Assembly: GCA_964409335.1 (NCBI GenBank)
Contig: CAYPCW010000007.1
Span: 1 to 64,000 of the forward strand
DNA length: 64,000 nucleotides
DNA from: JABMOW01 sp964409335
Lineage (GTDB): Bacteria > Fidelibacterota > Marinisomatia > SCGC-AAA003-L08 > JACNLC01
Direction of reading: 5' to 3'
Part shown: in pieces, positions 42,863 through 52,252 of the stretch
Numbering within the stretch: the stretch's first letter is position 1
Layout: each line of letters opens with the position of its first letter
Notes under the pieces: model-generated
Databases searched by the model: none
Told to the model about the DNA's origin: nothing
The model's input: the letters and a program-made list of their open reading frames with translations, nothing else
Made by a program: the position numbers and the translations under genes

Positions 42863-45523
42863 ATGAAAATTTTTATAACGGTGGTTCTGACGATTCTACT
42901 CATTTCAGGGCTATTCCCCCAGATACACCATCAGAAATCCATGGAAGAACCCGGCGATTCATTGGAAAAAAAACCGATGATCGCAGAAGAAAAGCCCGGT
43001 AAGCCCGATAAAAAAGACCTGCCGGCATTCGTGGAATTGATCAAAGGATATGATGTTATTCCCGGATTATTTGATCTGTATTGGAACCCGGATAAAAATT
43101 TAGCCTACTTATCGGTAGATCCCGACCAATACGGCACCATTTATTTATGCAATATCACCCGGCAATCAGGAGATGCATCTTCCTTTGACAGCGGGGCGAT
43201 GCTCAGTGGATTTCCTTTCATGCTCAACAAACTGGGAACAAAAATTCAACTGATTGAAATAAATACGCGGTACCGGGCGGATGAAGATACTCCCATGGCG
43301 CGGGCGATCGCACAGGACCTCCCCAATTCCATCATTCTGAATGCTAACATCGCCAGCGACCCGGATTCGATCTCGGGAAAAATCCTCCTGGATCTAAAAG
43401 AATTTTTCCTCAATGATCGTTTGACAATGGTGAGCTACATTACCGGCGAATGGAAAAAAAAATACAATTTCGATAAGGATAACAGTCAATTTGAATCTCT
43501 GAAATCTTTTCCTGAAAACACAGAAATCGGAGTGGCGCTTCACTTCATCTCAGACAAACCGCACGGCAGCATCACGCTTGCGGACTCCCGCAGTATGCTT
43601 CACCGGTATCATTTCAGTTTATCAGCGATCCCGGAGTCGGATTACCAGCCTCGAATCGCCGATGATCGTGTCGGGCATTTCCTCACTTATTTTCAGGATT
43701 ATTCATCGGTTGAGACCGATCAGCCCTATACCCACTATATTAATCGGTGGAACCTGGTGAAGATAGACCCTTCTGCCGGAGTATCGGAGCCGGTACAGCC
43801 CATTGTATACTGGATCGAAAATACCACACCGGAGAAATACCGGGCAGCCATCGCCAAAGGTATCCTCATGTGGAACGAAGCGTTCGAGCGCATCGGATTC
43901 AGGAACGCCATCGAAGCCAGGGTCATGCCGGACGACGCCGATTGGGACCCGGCAGATGTGCGATATCATACCGTCAGGTGGATTGTCCAGCCCGGCGGAG
44001 GATATGCGGTCGGACCTTCACGGGCAAATCCCTTCTCTGGTGAACTGTACGATGCGGATGTGAGGATCAGTTCCGATTTTGTCCGGCATTTTTACCGGGA
44101 ATTTGAAGAATTTATTACCCCCCTGTCTCTGATTAATTTACTGGATGGGGAAAATGAATCCAACCCCGAATTGGCTGAAGCCGGTCTGTGCAGCTACGCT
44201 GAAGAAAAACACCGTCAAATGGCGTTCAGCGCAAACTATCTTCTCACCACCGGACAGTTCACAGAGCAGGACCTGAACAAATTTGTATCAGAAGGATTGA
44301 CTGATCTGGTAGTTCACGAAGTCGGCCATACATTGGGTTTACGACATAACTTCAGAGCCAGCCACATTTACTCCCTTGAAAGAATCCGGGATAAAGAATT
44401 TACTAACGATTTTGGCATATCAGGTTCTGTTATGGACTACCATCCCATCAACTTATCGCCGGAGGGTGAACCACAGGGGACTTACTATCATACTACGCTG
44501 GGATTCTACGATTATTGGGCAATTGAATATGCATACCGGTCTTTCGATTCCACGACATTTGAATCGGAGGATCAGATGCTGGATGCCATTGCCAGCCGGG
44601 TCGCAGAACCTCTGCTGGCTTATTGCACAGATGAAGAAGCCAGGGGGTATTCCATCCGTGGAATGGACCCCAGTTGCAGTTTATATGATATGACCAGCGA
44701 TCCTCTTGAGTATTATCAGATCCGGGTGGATATGGTGAAAAAATTGTGGAGTATCCTGCCGGACACCTTCGAAAAGGATCAAGAAAAGTATTCTAAAATA
44801 CGTGCGGTCTTCAGTCAGGGAATCGGAGAGTACACCAACATGAGCCGAAATGTTCCTAAGTATATTGGTGGGATCTATGCCTACCGGGATCATGTGGGTG
44901 ACCCCGGCGACCGGCTTCCCTTTCATGTGGTTCCTGCTGCGGAACAGAGACAGGCGCTATATTTTCTTATCCAAAATCTGTTCGAACGGGACGCATTCCA
45001 TTTTTCACCTGACCTGTTAAATAAATTGGCGCCGTCCTATTATCCTGATTTTCAGGGTACGATCTGGAACCGGAGCCGGTGGGATTATCCGATTCACGAT
45101 GTGGTGTCCGGACTTCAGACAAACGCAATCACCAGAATTTATTCTGAAAGTGTGCTGAACCGGGTTCAGGATAATGAAGTAAAATTCCCCGAAGGAGACG
45201 AGCCCTTCACAATGGATGAGTTGTTCCAAACGACAACCCGCGCCATTTGGTCAGAATTGGATCAGCGAAAAAATATAAACAGCTACCGTCGCCGGCTGCA
45301 GCAGATCCATCTGCAGATACTAATCGACATCCTTTTGCACAAAGAGAAAGACTATCCCCGGGATGCAGTTTCTCTGGCGCGAGCGGATTTGGATACGATT
45401 TACAAACAGGTTAAAAGGTTAAAAACTCACCCTGCATTGGACACCTATTCTAAAGCCCATCTCGTCGAAACAGAGGCTAAAATTGAAGCCGCCTTTGCCG
45501 CAAACGTTGAACGGGATATGTAA
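42863..45523 (+). CDS. Exported zinc-dependent metalloprotease (DUF5117/DUF4953 type)
   Basis: About 886 residues from the ATG at 42863, which has GGAGG nine bases upstream; the frame is open back to a TTG at 42755, but the start region there is not signal-like. The signal peptide covers about residues 1-20. The N-terminal half carries the DUF5117-type pattern (VELIKGYDVIPGLFDLYWN, RYRADEDTPMARAIAQDLPNS). The metalloprotease active site is VVHEVGHTLGLRHNFRAS, and SGSVMDYHPIN supplies the Met-turn. Such met-zincins are large periplasmic or secreted proteases of the FCB group; the substrate is unknown. Confidence 0.9.
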   Translation: MKIFITVVLTILLISGLFPQIHHQKSMEEPGDSLEKKPMIAEEKPGKPDKKDLPAFVELIKGYDVIPGLFDLYWNPDKNLAYLSVDPDQYGTIYLCNITRQSGDASSFDSGAMLSGFPFMLNKLGTKIQLIEINTRYRADEDTPMARAIAQDLPNSIILNANIASDPDSISGKILLDLKEFFLNDRLTMVSYITGEWKKKYNFDKDNSQFESLKSFPENTEIGVALHFISDKPHGSITLADSRSMLHRYHFSLSAIPESDYQPRIADDRVGHFLTYFQDYSSVETDQPYTHYINRWNLVKIDPSAGVSEPVQPIVYWIENTTPEKYRAAIAKGILMWNEAFERIGFRNAIEARVMPDDADWDPADVRYHTVRWIVQPGGGYAVGPSRANPFSGELYDADVRISSDFVRHFYREFEEFITPLSLINLLDGENESNPELAEAGLCSYAEEKHRQMAFSANYLLTTGQFTEQDLNKFVSEGLTDLVVHEVGHTLGLRHNFRASHIYSLERIRDKEFTNDFGISGSVMDYHPINLSPEGEPQGTYYHTTLGFYDYWAIEYAYRSFDSTTFESEDQMLDAIASRVAEPLLAYCTDEEARGYSIRGMDPSCSLYDMTSDPLEYYQIRVDMVKKLWSILPDTFEKDQEKYSKIRAVFSQGIGEYTNMSRNVPKYIGGIYAYRDHVGDPGDRLPFHVVPAAEQRQALYFLIQNLFERDAFHFSPDLLNKLAPSYYPDFQGTIWNRSRWDYPIHDVVSGLQTNAITRIYSESVLNRVQDNEVKFPEGDEPFTMDELFQTTTRAIWSELDQRKNINSYRRRLQQIHLQILIDILLHKEKDYPRDAVSLARADLDTIYKQVKRLKTHPALDTYSKAHLVETEAKIEAAFAANVERDM

Positions 45524-45646
45524 GACGAAAAAATTGCCCCTAAACAGACCATCATTTAAAATGTACAGCGACCGGATGGATTTACCCAACTTCCGGCGAG
45601 GGGTTTACTTTTAGGTCATGATGACCGAATCATTTCCGGAGAATCT

Positions 45647-46420
45647 GTGACCAAATTTGCAATGAAAGAGTATAAAAACACGATCTACCATGATGCGCAG
45701 CGTTATGATGATGAGCATTGGTGGAAAACAGATGATATCCCTTTTTGGAAAAAAATATTCTCGGAATCATCCGGGAACAAGGTTCTCGAACTGGCTGCAG
45801 GTACCGGCAGACTGGCAGTTCCCCTCATCAGGTGCAGCGCAGACTATACCGGTATCGAAATATCTCCTGAATTTGTATCCCATGCAAATAAAAAACTTCG
45901 GCTGGAAAGCGGAACCGGAAAAATTATTCTCGGAGATATTCGATCCTTTAACCGACGGGAAAAATTCGATCTGATCTTTATCGGATTTAATTCCTTCCTG
46001 CATCTTCTCACGGATAAAGATGCCGGCGCATGTCTCAAATGCGTTGTTGCCCACATGCATGCTAAAAGCCGGTTCATTATCGACATTTTTTATCCCAACC
46101 CATTATTTTTATACCGACCGGAAAATATGCGATATCCAACTATGGAATATCGGGACTCCCAAACCCGTGAAAAGATCTGGGTTGAAGAAACCAATGATTA
46201 TGATGCACACACCGGTATTAATAAAATCCGGTGGTTTTATTCCAGCGAGAAAAATAAGGACTCTCGTATTTATGATTTCACCATGCGCATGTACTGGCCG
46301 GACACCATGAACCGGCTACTCATTGATGCCGGACTTTCCATCGAACATGTGTGGGGAACCTACCGGAGGACAAAGTTCACGGAAAAGAGTAATTTGCAGA
46401 TCTATGTGGCGGGAATATAA
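45647..46420 (+). CDS. Class I SAM-dependent methyltransferase
   Basis: A 257-residue protein starting at a GTG (45647) with GGAG six bases upstream; an in-frame ATG lies 15 bases later. Motif I is VLELAAGTGRLAVPLI and the following acidic residue is in YTGIEISPEFV. Motif IV region: FDLIFIGFNSFLHLLT. The C-terminal sheet is typical. Substrate is unknown. It stands alone between the metalloprotease gene and the interrupted YdeI-like gene, which converges on it. Confidence 0.85.
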   Translation: MTKFAMKEYKNTIYHDAQRYDDEHWWKTDDIPFWKKIFSESSGNKVLELAAGTGRLAVPLIRCSADYTGIEISPEFVSHANKKLRLESGTGKIILGDIRSFNRREKFDLIFIGFNSFLHLLTDKDAGACLKCVVAHMHAKSRFIIDIFYPNPLFLYRPENMRYPTMEYRDSQTREKIWVEETNDYDAHTGINKIRWFYSSEKNKDSRIYDFTMRMYWPDTMNRLLIDAGLSIEHVWGTYRRTKFTEKSNLQIYVAGI

Positions 46421-46432
46421 TTTTCCCGGCCT

Positions 46433-47047
46433 TTACTTTTTGATATACTTCCAGTTTTGGGACTTCCCTTCAGAAATCCACTCAATGGAGGTGGCAATTC
46501 TTTTCCCGCGGGTGGGAGCCGTTTTAGCCTCATTGATCCACATCACCTATTCTTTTCGCTTACCAGGCGTGAACTGTTTGAAAACGGAATGAGCTTGTGT
46601 ATTTTCCCGAAGCGCCTGAGCAAAATCATCGGGTATCGTCACCTCGGAATTGGTTCTGCTTTTTGGGGATGCGGGTATCCTTATCTCGTGATCATTGAGC
46701 CGGACCGCTTCTTTAATCAGCCCGGCTAGTATAGCGTCATCCGGCAGATCATTCAGCGAGGTAATCCGTCCAAATTGTCCCGTAGCGGAATCCTGCACCT
46801 TGTCCGAAATATTTTTAACGCCCTGAATGAGTGATCCCTTCCAAAAGGTAAAGGCGCAATGCTGCCTGAAAGATACCATGCTGCACATCATTCCCTTATA
46901 GTCAAAATGGGGAAAAACCCACTTGATCTTTTCCTCAACCTCCGGACATACCTGATGGACAACCTCCCGGATATGCATCAGAATGGGTTTGGCAAATTCC
47001 TCTGCACCTTCGATGTAGTCGTCTATCTGATTATTTCTCTTTCCCAT
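46433..47047 (-). pseudogene. YdeI/DUF1801-family gene interrupted by an in-frame TAG
   Basis: The frame starts at the ATG at 47047 and reads a YdeI/OmpD-associated protein (EVEEKIKWVFPHFDYKGMM, FTFWKGSLIQGV, IPDDFAQALRENTQAHSVFKQFTPGKRKE). It hits TAG at 46547-46549. The frame then continues without a break for 37 more codons (VMWINEAKTAPTRGKRIATS...EGKSQNWKYIKK) to a TAA at 46433, which is exactly the conserved C-terminal part of the family. The TAG falls where relatives usually have Tyr (KEY.WI.EAK), so a single base changed a TAT or TAC codon. It may be a real pseudogene, a sequencing error or, less likely, a read-through gene. The function of the family is uncertain. Confidence 0.8.
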
Positions 47048-47262
47048 TTTCCCTCCTTATTTGTGATGAACAGCCCCATCCGCAATAAATGACGGATCGA
47101 ATCATCCTCCGGGATGAGGTTAGATTGAATCATTTATATTATATGGTAAAATACTATTGTAACCAAATAATTGATCCGGTGATTAAATTTACGGTATATA
47201 AAATGTATCCTCAATCAGAAATTTGGTGATCATTGTCACGATCCACACAATAAACCATAACG

Positions 47263-47619
47263 TTACAATCCAAATATTTTACTTCTGAAGAGGAAGAATA
47301 CCGCACCTATCAGGCAAAGTCCCGCCCAAAGAAAATCGAGGGATATTTTTTCCTTGATATAAAAAACGGAAAATGGCATAAAAATCAGCAATGTGATCAC
47401 TTCCTGTAATATTTTGAGCTGGCCTACTGTCATAACCTGGTGTCCGATCCGGTTGGCAGGTACCTGAAGAAGGTATTCAAAAAGGGCGATTCCCCAACTG
47501 ACAAATGCGGCGAGAATCCATGGTTTATGAGATAAATTCCGTAAGTGACCATACCAGGCAAAGGTCATAAAAACGTTACTGCTGCATAAAAGCAGAATAG
47601 TGACTATGTACCGGTTCAT
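47263..47619 (-). CDS. DUF486 (small DMT-like) membrane protein
   Basis: A 118-residue protein from the ATG at 47619, with GAGGG five bases upstream; the frame is open to 47652. Four hydrophobic helices are visible. The pattern LLCSSNVFMTFAWYGHL, then FEYLLQVPANRIGHQVMTVGQLKILQEVITLLIF, and WAGLCLIGAVFFLF matches DUF486 proteins. These are a half-size drug/metabolite-transporter-like group that may act as dimers. Substrate is unknown. The preceding 14-codon mini-ORF overlaps its ATG. Confidence 0.85.
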   Translation of the reverse strand: MNRYIVTILLLCSSNVFMTFAWYGHLRNLSHKPWILAAFVSWGIALFEYLLQVPANRIGHQVMTVGQLKILQEVITLLIFMPFSVFYIKEKISLDFLWAGLCLIGAVFFLFRSKIFGL

Positions 47620-47849
47620 GCCGGCCCTCTGCATGACCAGAAAAAAATACAATATTTCATTTTATACCCTCTCTTTTATGATCTCATTTTGGAATGTTAC
47701 CCTGCCCTGGACAATTGGTTTGAGTGATATTTTTAACCATTTTACGTGCGCTGTTTTTAGTCATACCTCACGGATAGAAGCTTGAAAATCCATTGTTGGT
47801 CACGCTTCTGTTCCCGGGACAGTAATTTCAAAAAACGCCATCTCGCCCT

Positions 47850-47875
47850 CCTGATCCGGCAATTGCCGGATCAGG
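47850..47875. repeat. 26-bp perfect palindrome at the 3' end of the mtaD-like gene
   Basis: CCTGATCCGGCAATTGCCGGATCAGG reads the same on both strands. It includes the stop codon of the MtaD-like gene. No T-run follows, so it is not a typical intrinsic terminator; it might act as an RNA stabiliser or protein site. Confidence 0.8.
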
Positions 47876-49121
47876 ACCCAAGAAACAGTTTCGCGGATTC
47901 CCGTGCCCGGGTGATGATCTCTTCTTCATCTGCCACCTTTCGGTTAATCATAAGAATCCGGCCATTGCAAATGGTGGTATCCACGACGCTTGAATTTGCG
48001 GAATACACCATATTCGAAATGAGATGATGGCATGGCGTCATTTCGGGCAAATCCAAATTGACTAAAATAAGATCTGCCAGCATCCCCGCCTTCACTTCTC
48101 CGCCCGGCAGACCAAAACAACGGTATCCGTTCATTGTGGCCATTTGAAAGCATTCTGCTGCGGACAAAATCCCGGGCGTACCGTGATGTTTTTGCAGGAG
48201 CGCTCCCACCTTCATGGTATCGAACATGCTCAGATTATTATTGGTACCCGCTCCGTCCGTTCCGAAGCAGATATTCACCCCGGCATCCCGGAATTTATGA
48301 TACGGGAAATCCCGGTTTGTACTCAACTTCATATTGGATATGGGATTGTGGGCAATATTCACGCCCGCAGCGGCAAGGAGTTTAATATCCTCGTCGCTTA
48401 CCCAGCAGCAATGTGCCGCCACTAACCGGGGACTCAACAACCCTAACCGGTGCAGATATTCCACAGGGCTGACGGCGTGTTGGCGGTGACAATCCCGAAC
48501 TTCCTGCTCCGTTTCACTGAGATGGATGTGGATCATTAAGCCTTGTTTTTCAGAAAATTCCCTGATCCAAATCAAGGACGATTCAGACACCGTATAAATG
48601 GCGTGGGGTCCCAATCCAACATGGATCAACTCATTTCCCGATAGTTCATTCGCTAAATCCCGGCTTAATTTCTGCTGATCCCGGGCTTTATCCGGATCGT
48701 TCATGTCAATAAAGACACCGGTGATCTGTGCTCTCATCCCCATGGCATTTACCGCTTTTGCCACACCCCGCGGGTACCAGTACATATCGTTGAAAAATGT
48801 GGTTCCCGACTTGATCATTTCCAGGCAGGCCAGACGGGCGCCATCATAAACCCATCTTTCATTCAGGCGGATTTCATTTGGCCAAATGATGGTTTCCAGC
48901 CATTCCATGAGGGGCATATCGTCGCCGTATCCTCTGAAATGGGTCATCGCGGAATGGGTGTGTGCATTAATGAAGGAAGGCAGAATGGCTTTTCGAGACC
49001 CATCGATCGTCTGATCTGCGGTCAATGGTAGATTTTTACCAATCTGCCGGATCGTATTTCCTTCGATCCAAACATCTGTTGATTCGGTGTTCAGCAAAAC
49101 ATTCTTTATCAGAACAGACAT
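47871..49121 (-). CDS. mtaD: Amidohydrolase, MtaD-like (5-methylthioadenosine/S-adenosylhomocysteine deaminase type)
   Basis: A 416-residue metal-dependent deaminase of the TIM-barrel amidohydrolase superfamily. Landmarks are the metal-binding PSFINAHTHSAMTHFRGYGDD, the IHIHLSETEQEV strand, AAHCCWVSDEDIKLL, and TDGAGTNNNLSMFDTMK. This is the SsnA/MtaD/TrzN branch, which deaminates adenosine thioethers or related substrates. It is the last gene of the long co-directional Moco block, 39 bases after the M20 gene, and its stop codon lies in a 26-bp palindrome. Confidence 0.9.
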   Translation of the reverse strand: MSVLIKNVLLNTESTDVWIEGNTIRQIGKNLPLTADQTIDGSRKAILPSFINAHTHSAMTHFRGYGDDMPLMEWLETIIWPNEIRLNERWVYDGARLACLEMIKSGTTFFNDMYWYPRGVAKAVNAMGMRAQITGVFIDMNDPDKARDQQKLSRDLANELSGNELIHVGLGPHAIYTVSESSLIWIREFSEKQGLMIHIHLSETEQEVRDCHRQHAVSPVEYLHRLGLLSPRLVAAHCCWVSDEDIKLLAAAGVNIAHNPISNMKLSTNRDFPYHKFRDAGVNICFGTDGAGTNNNLSMFDTMKVGALLQKHHGTPGILSAAECFQMATMNGYRCFGLPGGEVKAGMLADLILVNLDLPEMTPCHHLISNMVYSANSSVVDTTICNGRILMINRKVADEEEIITRARESAKLFLGS

Positions 49122-49160
49122 TTTACGCCCGGAAGATTGAATGATCTCCGAAAGGAAACC

Positions 49161-50345
49161 TCATGATATCACGGGCACCCCTAACCGGTCCCGTGCGATC
49201 TGCACGAATACGGAGGCGCCGACAAGTAGCGCCTGTTCATTGATATTGAAGTGTGAACAGTGGTGCGGAACAGCCATGAGATTCTGATCATCCGGTGCGG
49301 ATCCGATAAAAAAGAAACAGGCAGGGACTTTTTGGGCATAGAATGCGAAATCCTCGCCACCCATCGACATAAAGGGAAATCCCACCCCCTCTTCTGCGAT
49401 CTTTCTTGCAGATTTAAATACCCGATCAGTCACAACTTCGTCGTTGATGGTTGCCGGATATCCATCCTGATAATCCAGATTGATGGTCACGCCGAATGTA
49501 AGCTCAATCCCCCGGATGATCTCCTGCATTCGACTTTTGATCATGAGCCGGTTGGACTCCTGATAGGCGCGAGTCGTCCCGGATAGTTTCACTTCGTCGG
49601 CGATGATATTAAAATTGTGCCCTCCCCGAATGGTGCCCACCGTTACCACCGTGCTCTCCAGCGGATTGGTATTCCGGCTGACGATGGTTTGAAGCGCGGT
49701 AATAAGGTGAGATGCGGCAATAATGGCGTCCTGTGTTCCCTGGGGTGCGGCGCCATGACCTCCCTTGCCGTGAATGGACAGATTAAAAATATCTGCCGAA
49801 GCCAGAACGGGTCCGGGTTTCACACCGATCGTACCAAATTTCTGATAATTCCAAAGATGCAGACCATAGATCTCATCCACGTCATCTAACACGCCATCCG
49901 CGATCATGTATCTGGCGCCGCCTTCCCCTTCTTCAGCGGGTTGAAATACGAAACGAATGGTCCCGGCGAGTGATTCACTTTGTGAGGACAAAATTTCAGC
50001 AGCACCCAGCAGCAGCGCCACATGACCGTCATGCCCGCAGGCATGCATGACCCCGTCCGTCTGTGATTTAAAGGGAAAATCCCCGGTTTCCTGCATCGGA
50101 AGCGCATCCATATCCGCCCTCATGATAATCATGGGACCTTTTTTTGCCCCTTTCAGTGTTCCCACGACACCCGTCTTACCCACCCCGGTTTCTACTTCAA
50201 TCCCCATTGTACTCAACCGTTTTGACACCAGTGCAGAGGTCCTGAACTCCTGAAATCCCAATTCCGGATGCTGGTGAATATCACGACGCGTCCGGATGAT
50301 ATGATGGCTGATGTCTTGTATTTCGGGTAAAATGTTGATGCTCAT
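49161..50345 (-). CDS. M20-family amidohydrolase (hippurate hydrolase/aminoacylase type)
   Basis: A 394-residue zinc-dependent N-acyl amino acid amidohydrolase. The metal site reads MRADMDALPMQETG and HACGHDGHVALLLGAAEIL; FVFQPAEEGEGGARYMI contains the catalytic Glu. The inserted dimerisation domain begins at SIHGKGGHGAAPQGTQDAI. It cleaves N-acyl or peptide bonds in the cytoplasm. GAAGGAAT precedes the ATG. It lies 22 bases after the radical SAM gene. Confidence 0.94.
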   Translation of the reverse strand: MSINILPEIQDISHHIIRTRRDIHQHPELGFQEFRTSALVSKRLSTMGIEVETGVGKTGVVGTLKGAKKGPMIIMRADMDALPMQETGDFPFKSQTDGVMHACGHDGHVALLLGAAEILSSQSESLAGTIRFVFQPAEEGEGGARYMIADGVLDDVDEIYGLHLWNYQKFGTIGVKPGPVLASADIFNLSIHGKGGHGAAPQGTQDAIIAASHLITALQTIVSRNTNPLESTVVTVGTIRGGHNFNIIADEVKLSGTTRAYQESNRLMIKSRMQEIIRGIELTFGVTINLDYQDGYPATINDEVVTDRVFKSARKIAEEGVGFPFMSMGGEDFAFYAQKVPACFFFIGSAPDDQNLMAVPHHCSHFNINEQALLVGASVFVQIARDRLGVPVIS

Positions 50346-50367
50346 GGTTATATTCCTTCTATGGCAA

Positions 50368-51564
50368 TTAATATAAAAACTGCTGAATATCGTAGGGTGA
50401 AATTACCGCACCCGTGGGAGTGAATTTCTGAAACCGGTGCAGAAATTCCATTGTCATTTTTCGGATTTCCTGTCGGTCGGGCTGGAAAATTCCATGTTTT
50501 GTCAGTTCATATTCGTACTGGGGATTTGTCTCATAAAACTCCGACAGATAGATCATGTCTCCCTTCCCCAGCGGGATTTTTTCAAGGAGGTTGATTGATG
50601 CATCCAGATGTTGAGAATGATATTTTTCCCCGCCCGCACCGGTTAAAAAAATAACACCAAGATTCACGCCTCCGAGTTTAAGATTTTCTGTCAACTCAAC
50701 GATGTCATCCGTCGCCTGCGGTTTATGAAGAAATGCCAGTAGTTCCGGATCACCGGATTCAACCCCCAGATATACCCGGTTTAATCCCAGTGCCGCCAGA
50801 TCCGAAAAATCTTTCGATGATTTTTTTATACCGGTAAATACATCTATAAATGAGTAAATATTCCGGGATTTCCCCGTCTTTCGACGGATTAACTCCATTG
50901 TATCCCGCAGCCGGGATTGGGGGGTGACCAATGCGTTGGCATCTGCCAGAAATATGGATTTTCGAAGCCGTACCCCCTCCCCGAAAAATGCCAAAACCTG
51001 GTCCAGATGCAATGATATTTCTTCCCGATTTTTTATCTTAAACGGACGGTCTCTGTAAAAATTGCAGAAAGTACACCGGTTATAGTTACACCCTTCGGTG
51101 ATCTGAATCACCAGCGACATGTACTGGTCCGGTGGAAGAATGGAGATCGGCAGATAAATGTCGTCGAATGCTTTACCTTCTGCCTTAAGAGACCCCATAT
51201 CCATTAACAGGATTTTTTCCACCAATGGCCGGGCATCTGGATCAAGACCGGGTAAAATTTCATGAAAAAGCCGGTGTGCCTGTGCTAAAAGCCTACCTGC
51301 TACTCTCAATCCGATGGGCGTCACATTCCGGTAATCTTCACCGTCTATGGAAATTCTGTCTTTCAGGTAGAAGCGGTTGGATAATGTCCGACGATAGTTT
51401 ACTCCGTTCACATACATTCCCATCAGTCTGCCTTCCAGGTCAAATGTCCACAGATCATTCTGAGGCCGGGTAAATAAATTGACAGCATGAGGTTTGACGG
51501 TCAGAAGGATTGTCGTCCCGTCATTACGGCTGAATGTGAAACTTTGGGCGAACGTGCCGGTCAT
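50368..51564 (-). CDS. Radical SAM protein, unknown substrate
   Basis: A 398-residue enzyme with a typical [4Fe-4S]-SAM cysteine motif, GCNYNRCTFCNFYRD (around residues 163-177), followed by the barrel strands KSIFLADANAL and RVYLGVESGDPELLAFL. About 150 residues precede the motif and include LWTFDLEGRLMGMYVNGVNYRRTL, a segment I do not recognise. No C-terminal auxiliary cluster is clear. It starts 15 bases after moaE's stop, so it belongs to the Moco transcript, but it is not MoaA or any known Moco enzyme. Its product is unknown. Confidence 0.85.
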   Translation of the reverse strand: MTGTFAQSFTFSRNDGTTILLTVKPHAVNLFTRPQNDLWTFDLEGRLMGMYVNGVNYRRTLSNRFYLKDRISIDGEDYRNVTPIGLRVAGRLLAQAHRLFHEILPGLDPDARPLVEKILLMDMGSLKAEGKAFDDIYLPISILPPDQYMSLVIQITEGCNYNRCTFCNFYRDRPFKIKNREEISLHLDQVLAFFGEGVRLRKSIFLADANALVTPQSRLRDTMELIRRKTGKSRNIYSFIDVFTGIKKSSKDFSDLAALGLNRVYLGVESGDPELLAFLHKPQATDDIVELTENLKLGGVNLGVIFLTGAGGEKYHSQHLDASINLLEKIPLGKGDMIYLSEFYETNPQYEYELTKHGIFQPDRQEIRKMTMEFLHRFQKFTPTGAVISPYDIQQFLY

Positions 51565-51579
51565 GCTAATCCAACATAC

Positions 51580-52002
51580 TTACTCATCATGGTCACAGGT
51601 TGACGGGACTATGCGGCCATCGGTCATCACGGCATTTTTCCAGATGGGAACATCTTTTTTCAGTTGTGAGATGAACCACGTCATGGCATGAATGCCTTCG
51701 ACCCGATGTTCAGACCAGATGACTACCCGTAATGATATTTCACCCACTGGGATCCTCCCCACCCGATGGATACACTCCAGATGAGAGATGGGGAATCTTT
51801 CAGCAGTGTGCTCTGCCAGGGTCTTTAACTCGGTTTCCGCCATCCCGGAATAATGTTCATATTCCAGGGCAATGATGGACGCCCCGTGTTCCGTATCTCG
51901 TACGCTTCCATGGAAGATCAATTCAGCGCCCGTATCCGGATACGTCCTGCATGGGGTGTACGGTGTAATGGGTTGATCTGTGATGAAGGTCTGAATGTCC
52001 GT
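51580..52002 (-). CDS. moaE: Molybdopterin synthase catalytic subunit MoaE, probable ACG start
   Basis: MoaE inserts the sulfurs of the dithiolene with MoaD. The family pattern is present: LIFHGSVRDTEHGASIIALEYEHYSGMAE, RFPISHLECIHRVGRIPVGE, then WSEHRVEGIHAMTWFISQLKKDVPIWKNAV, with the Lys residues of the active site. The normal N-terminal strand (TDIQTFITDQPI) lies upstream of the first ordinary start codon (TTG at 51921). The frame there has no ATG/GTG/TTG. The ACG at 52002 has GGAGG five bases upstream and directly follows the moaD stop, giving 140 residues, the normal size. ACG may be a rare start or a T-to-C sequence error. Confidence 0.9.
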   Translation of the reverse strand, partial: TDIQTFITDQPITPYTPCRTYPDTGAELIFHGSVRDTEHGASIIALEYEHYSGMAETELKTLAEHTAERFPISHLECIHRVGRIPVGEISLRVVIWSEHRVEGIHAMTWFISQLKKDVPIWKNAVMTDGRIVPSTCDHDE

Positions 52003-52003
52003 A

Positions 52004-52252
52004 CTAACCTCCGGACACCGGGGGGATCAGCGCGATTTCATCCCCGTCTTGTAAATTAACCGTCGTATTCACATATTCCCGGTTTACGGCAATACGGATG
52101 GGTAATGCTTTCAAGTTCGGATATTTGTCAAGAAACGTCTTCATAAATTCCTCTGTATTCATGGCCGATGGAAATGACATGGGAATCTCCCCATTGCCTG
52201 TTTCCTGCCTTACCTGCGAAAAACATTTGATTCTGACCGTGAGCTTCGTCAT
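52004..52252 (-). CDS. moaD: Molybdopterin synthase sulfur carrier subunit
   Basis: An 82-residue ubiquitin-like protein ending in Gly-Gly (IALIPPVSGG), the site of the activated C-terminal thiocarboxylate. It passes sulfur to cPMP bound by MoaE. The fold pattern (TVRIKCFSQVRQETG; LKALPIRIAVNREYVN; LQDGDEIALIPP) is normal. Its start overlaps the moeA stop by four bases. No MoeB adenylating enzyme is visible in the window, so a housekeeping homologue elsewhere must charge it. Confidence 0.94.
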   Translation of the reverse strand: MTKLTVRIKCFSQVRQETGNGEIPMSFPSAMNTEEFMKTFLDKYPNLKALPIRIAVNREYVNTTVNLQDGDEIALIPPVSGG

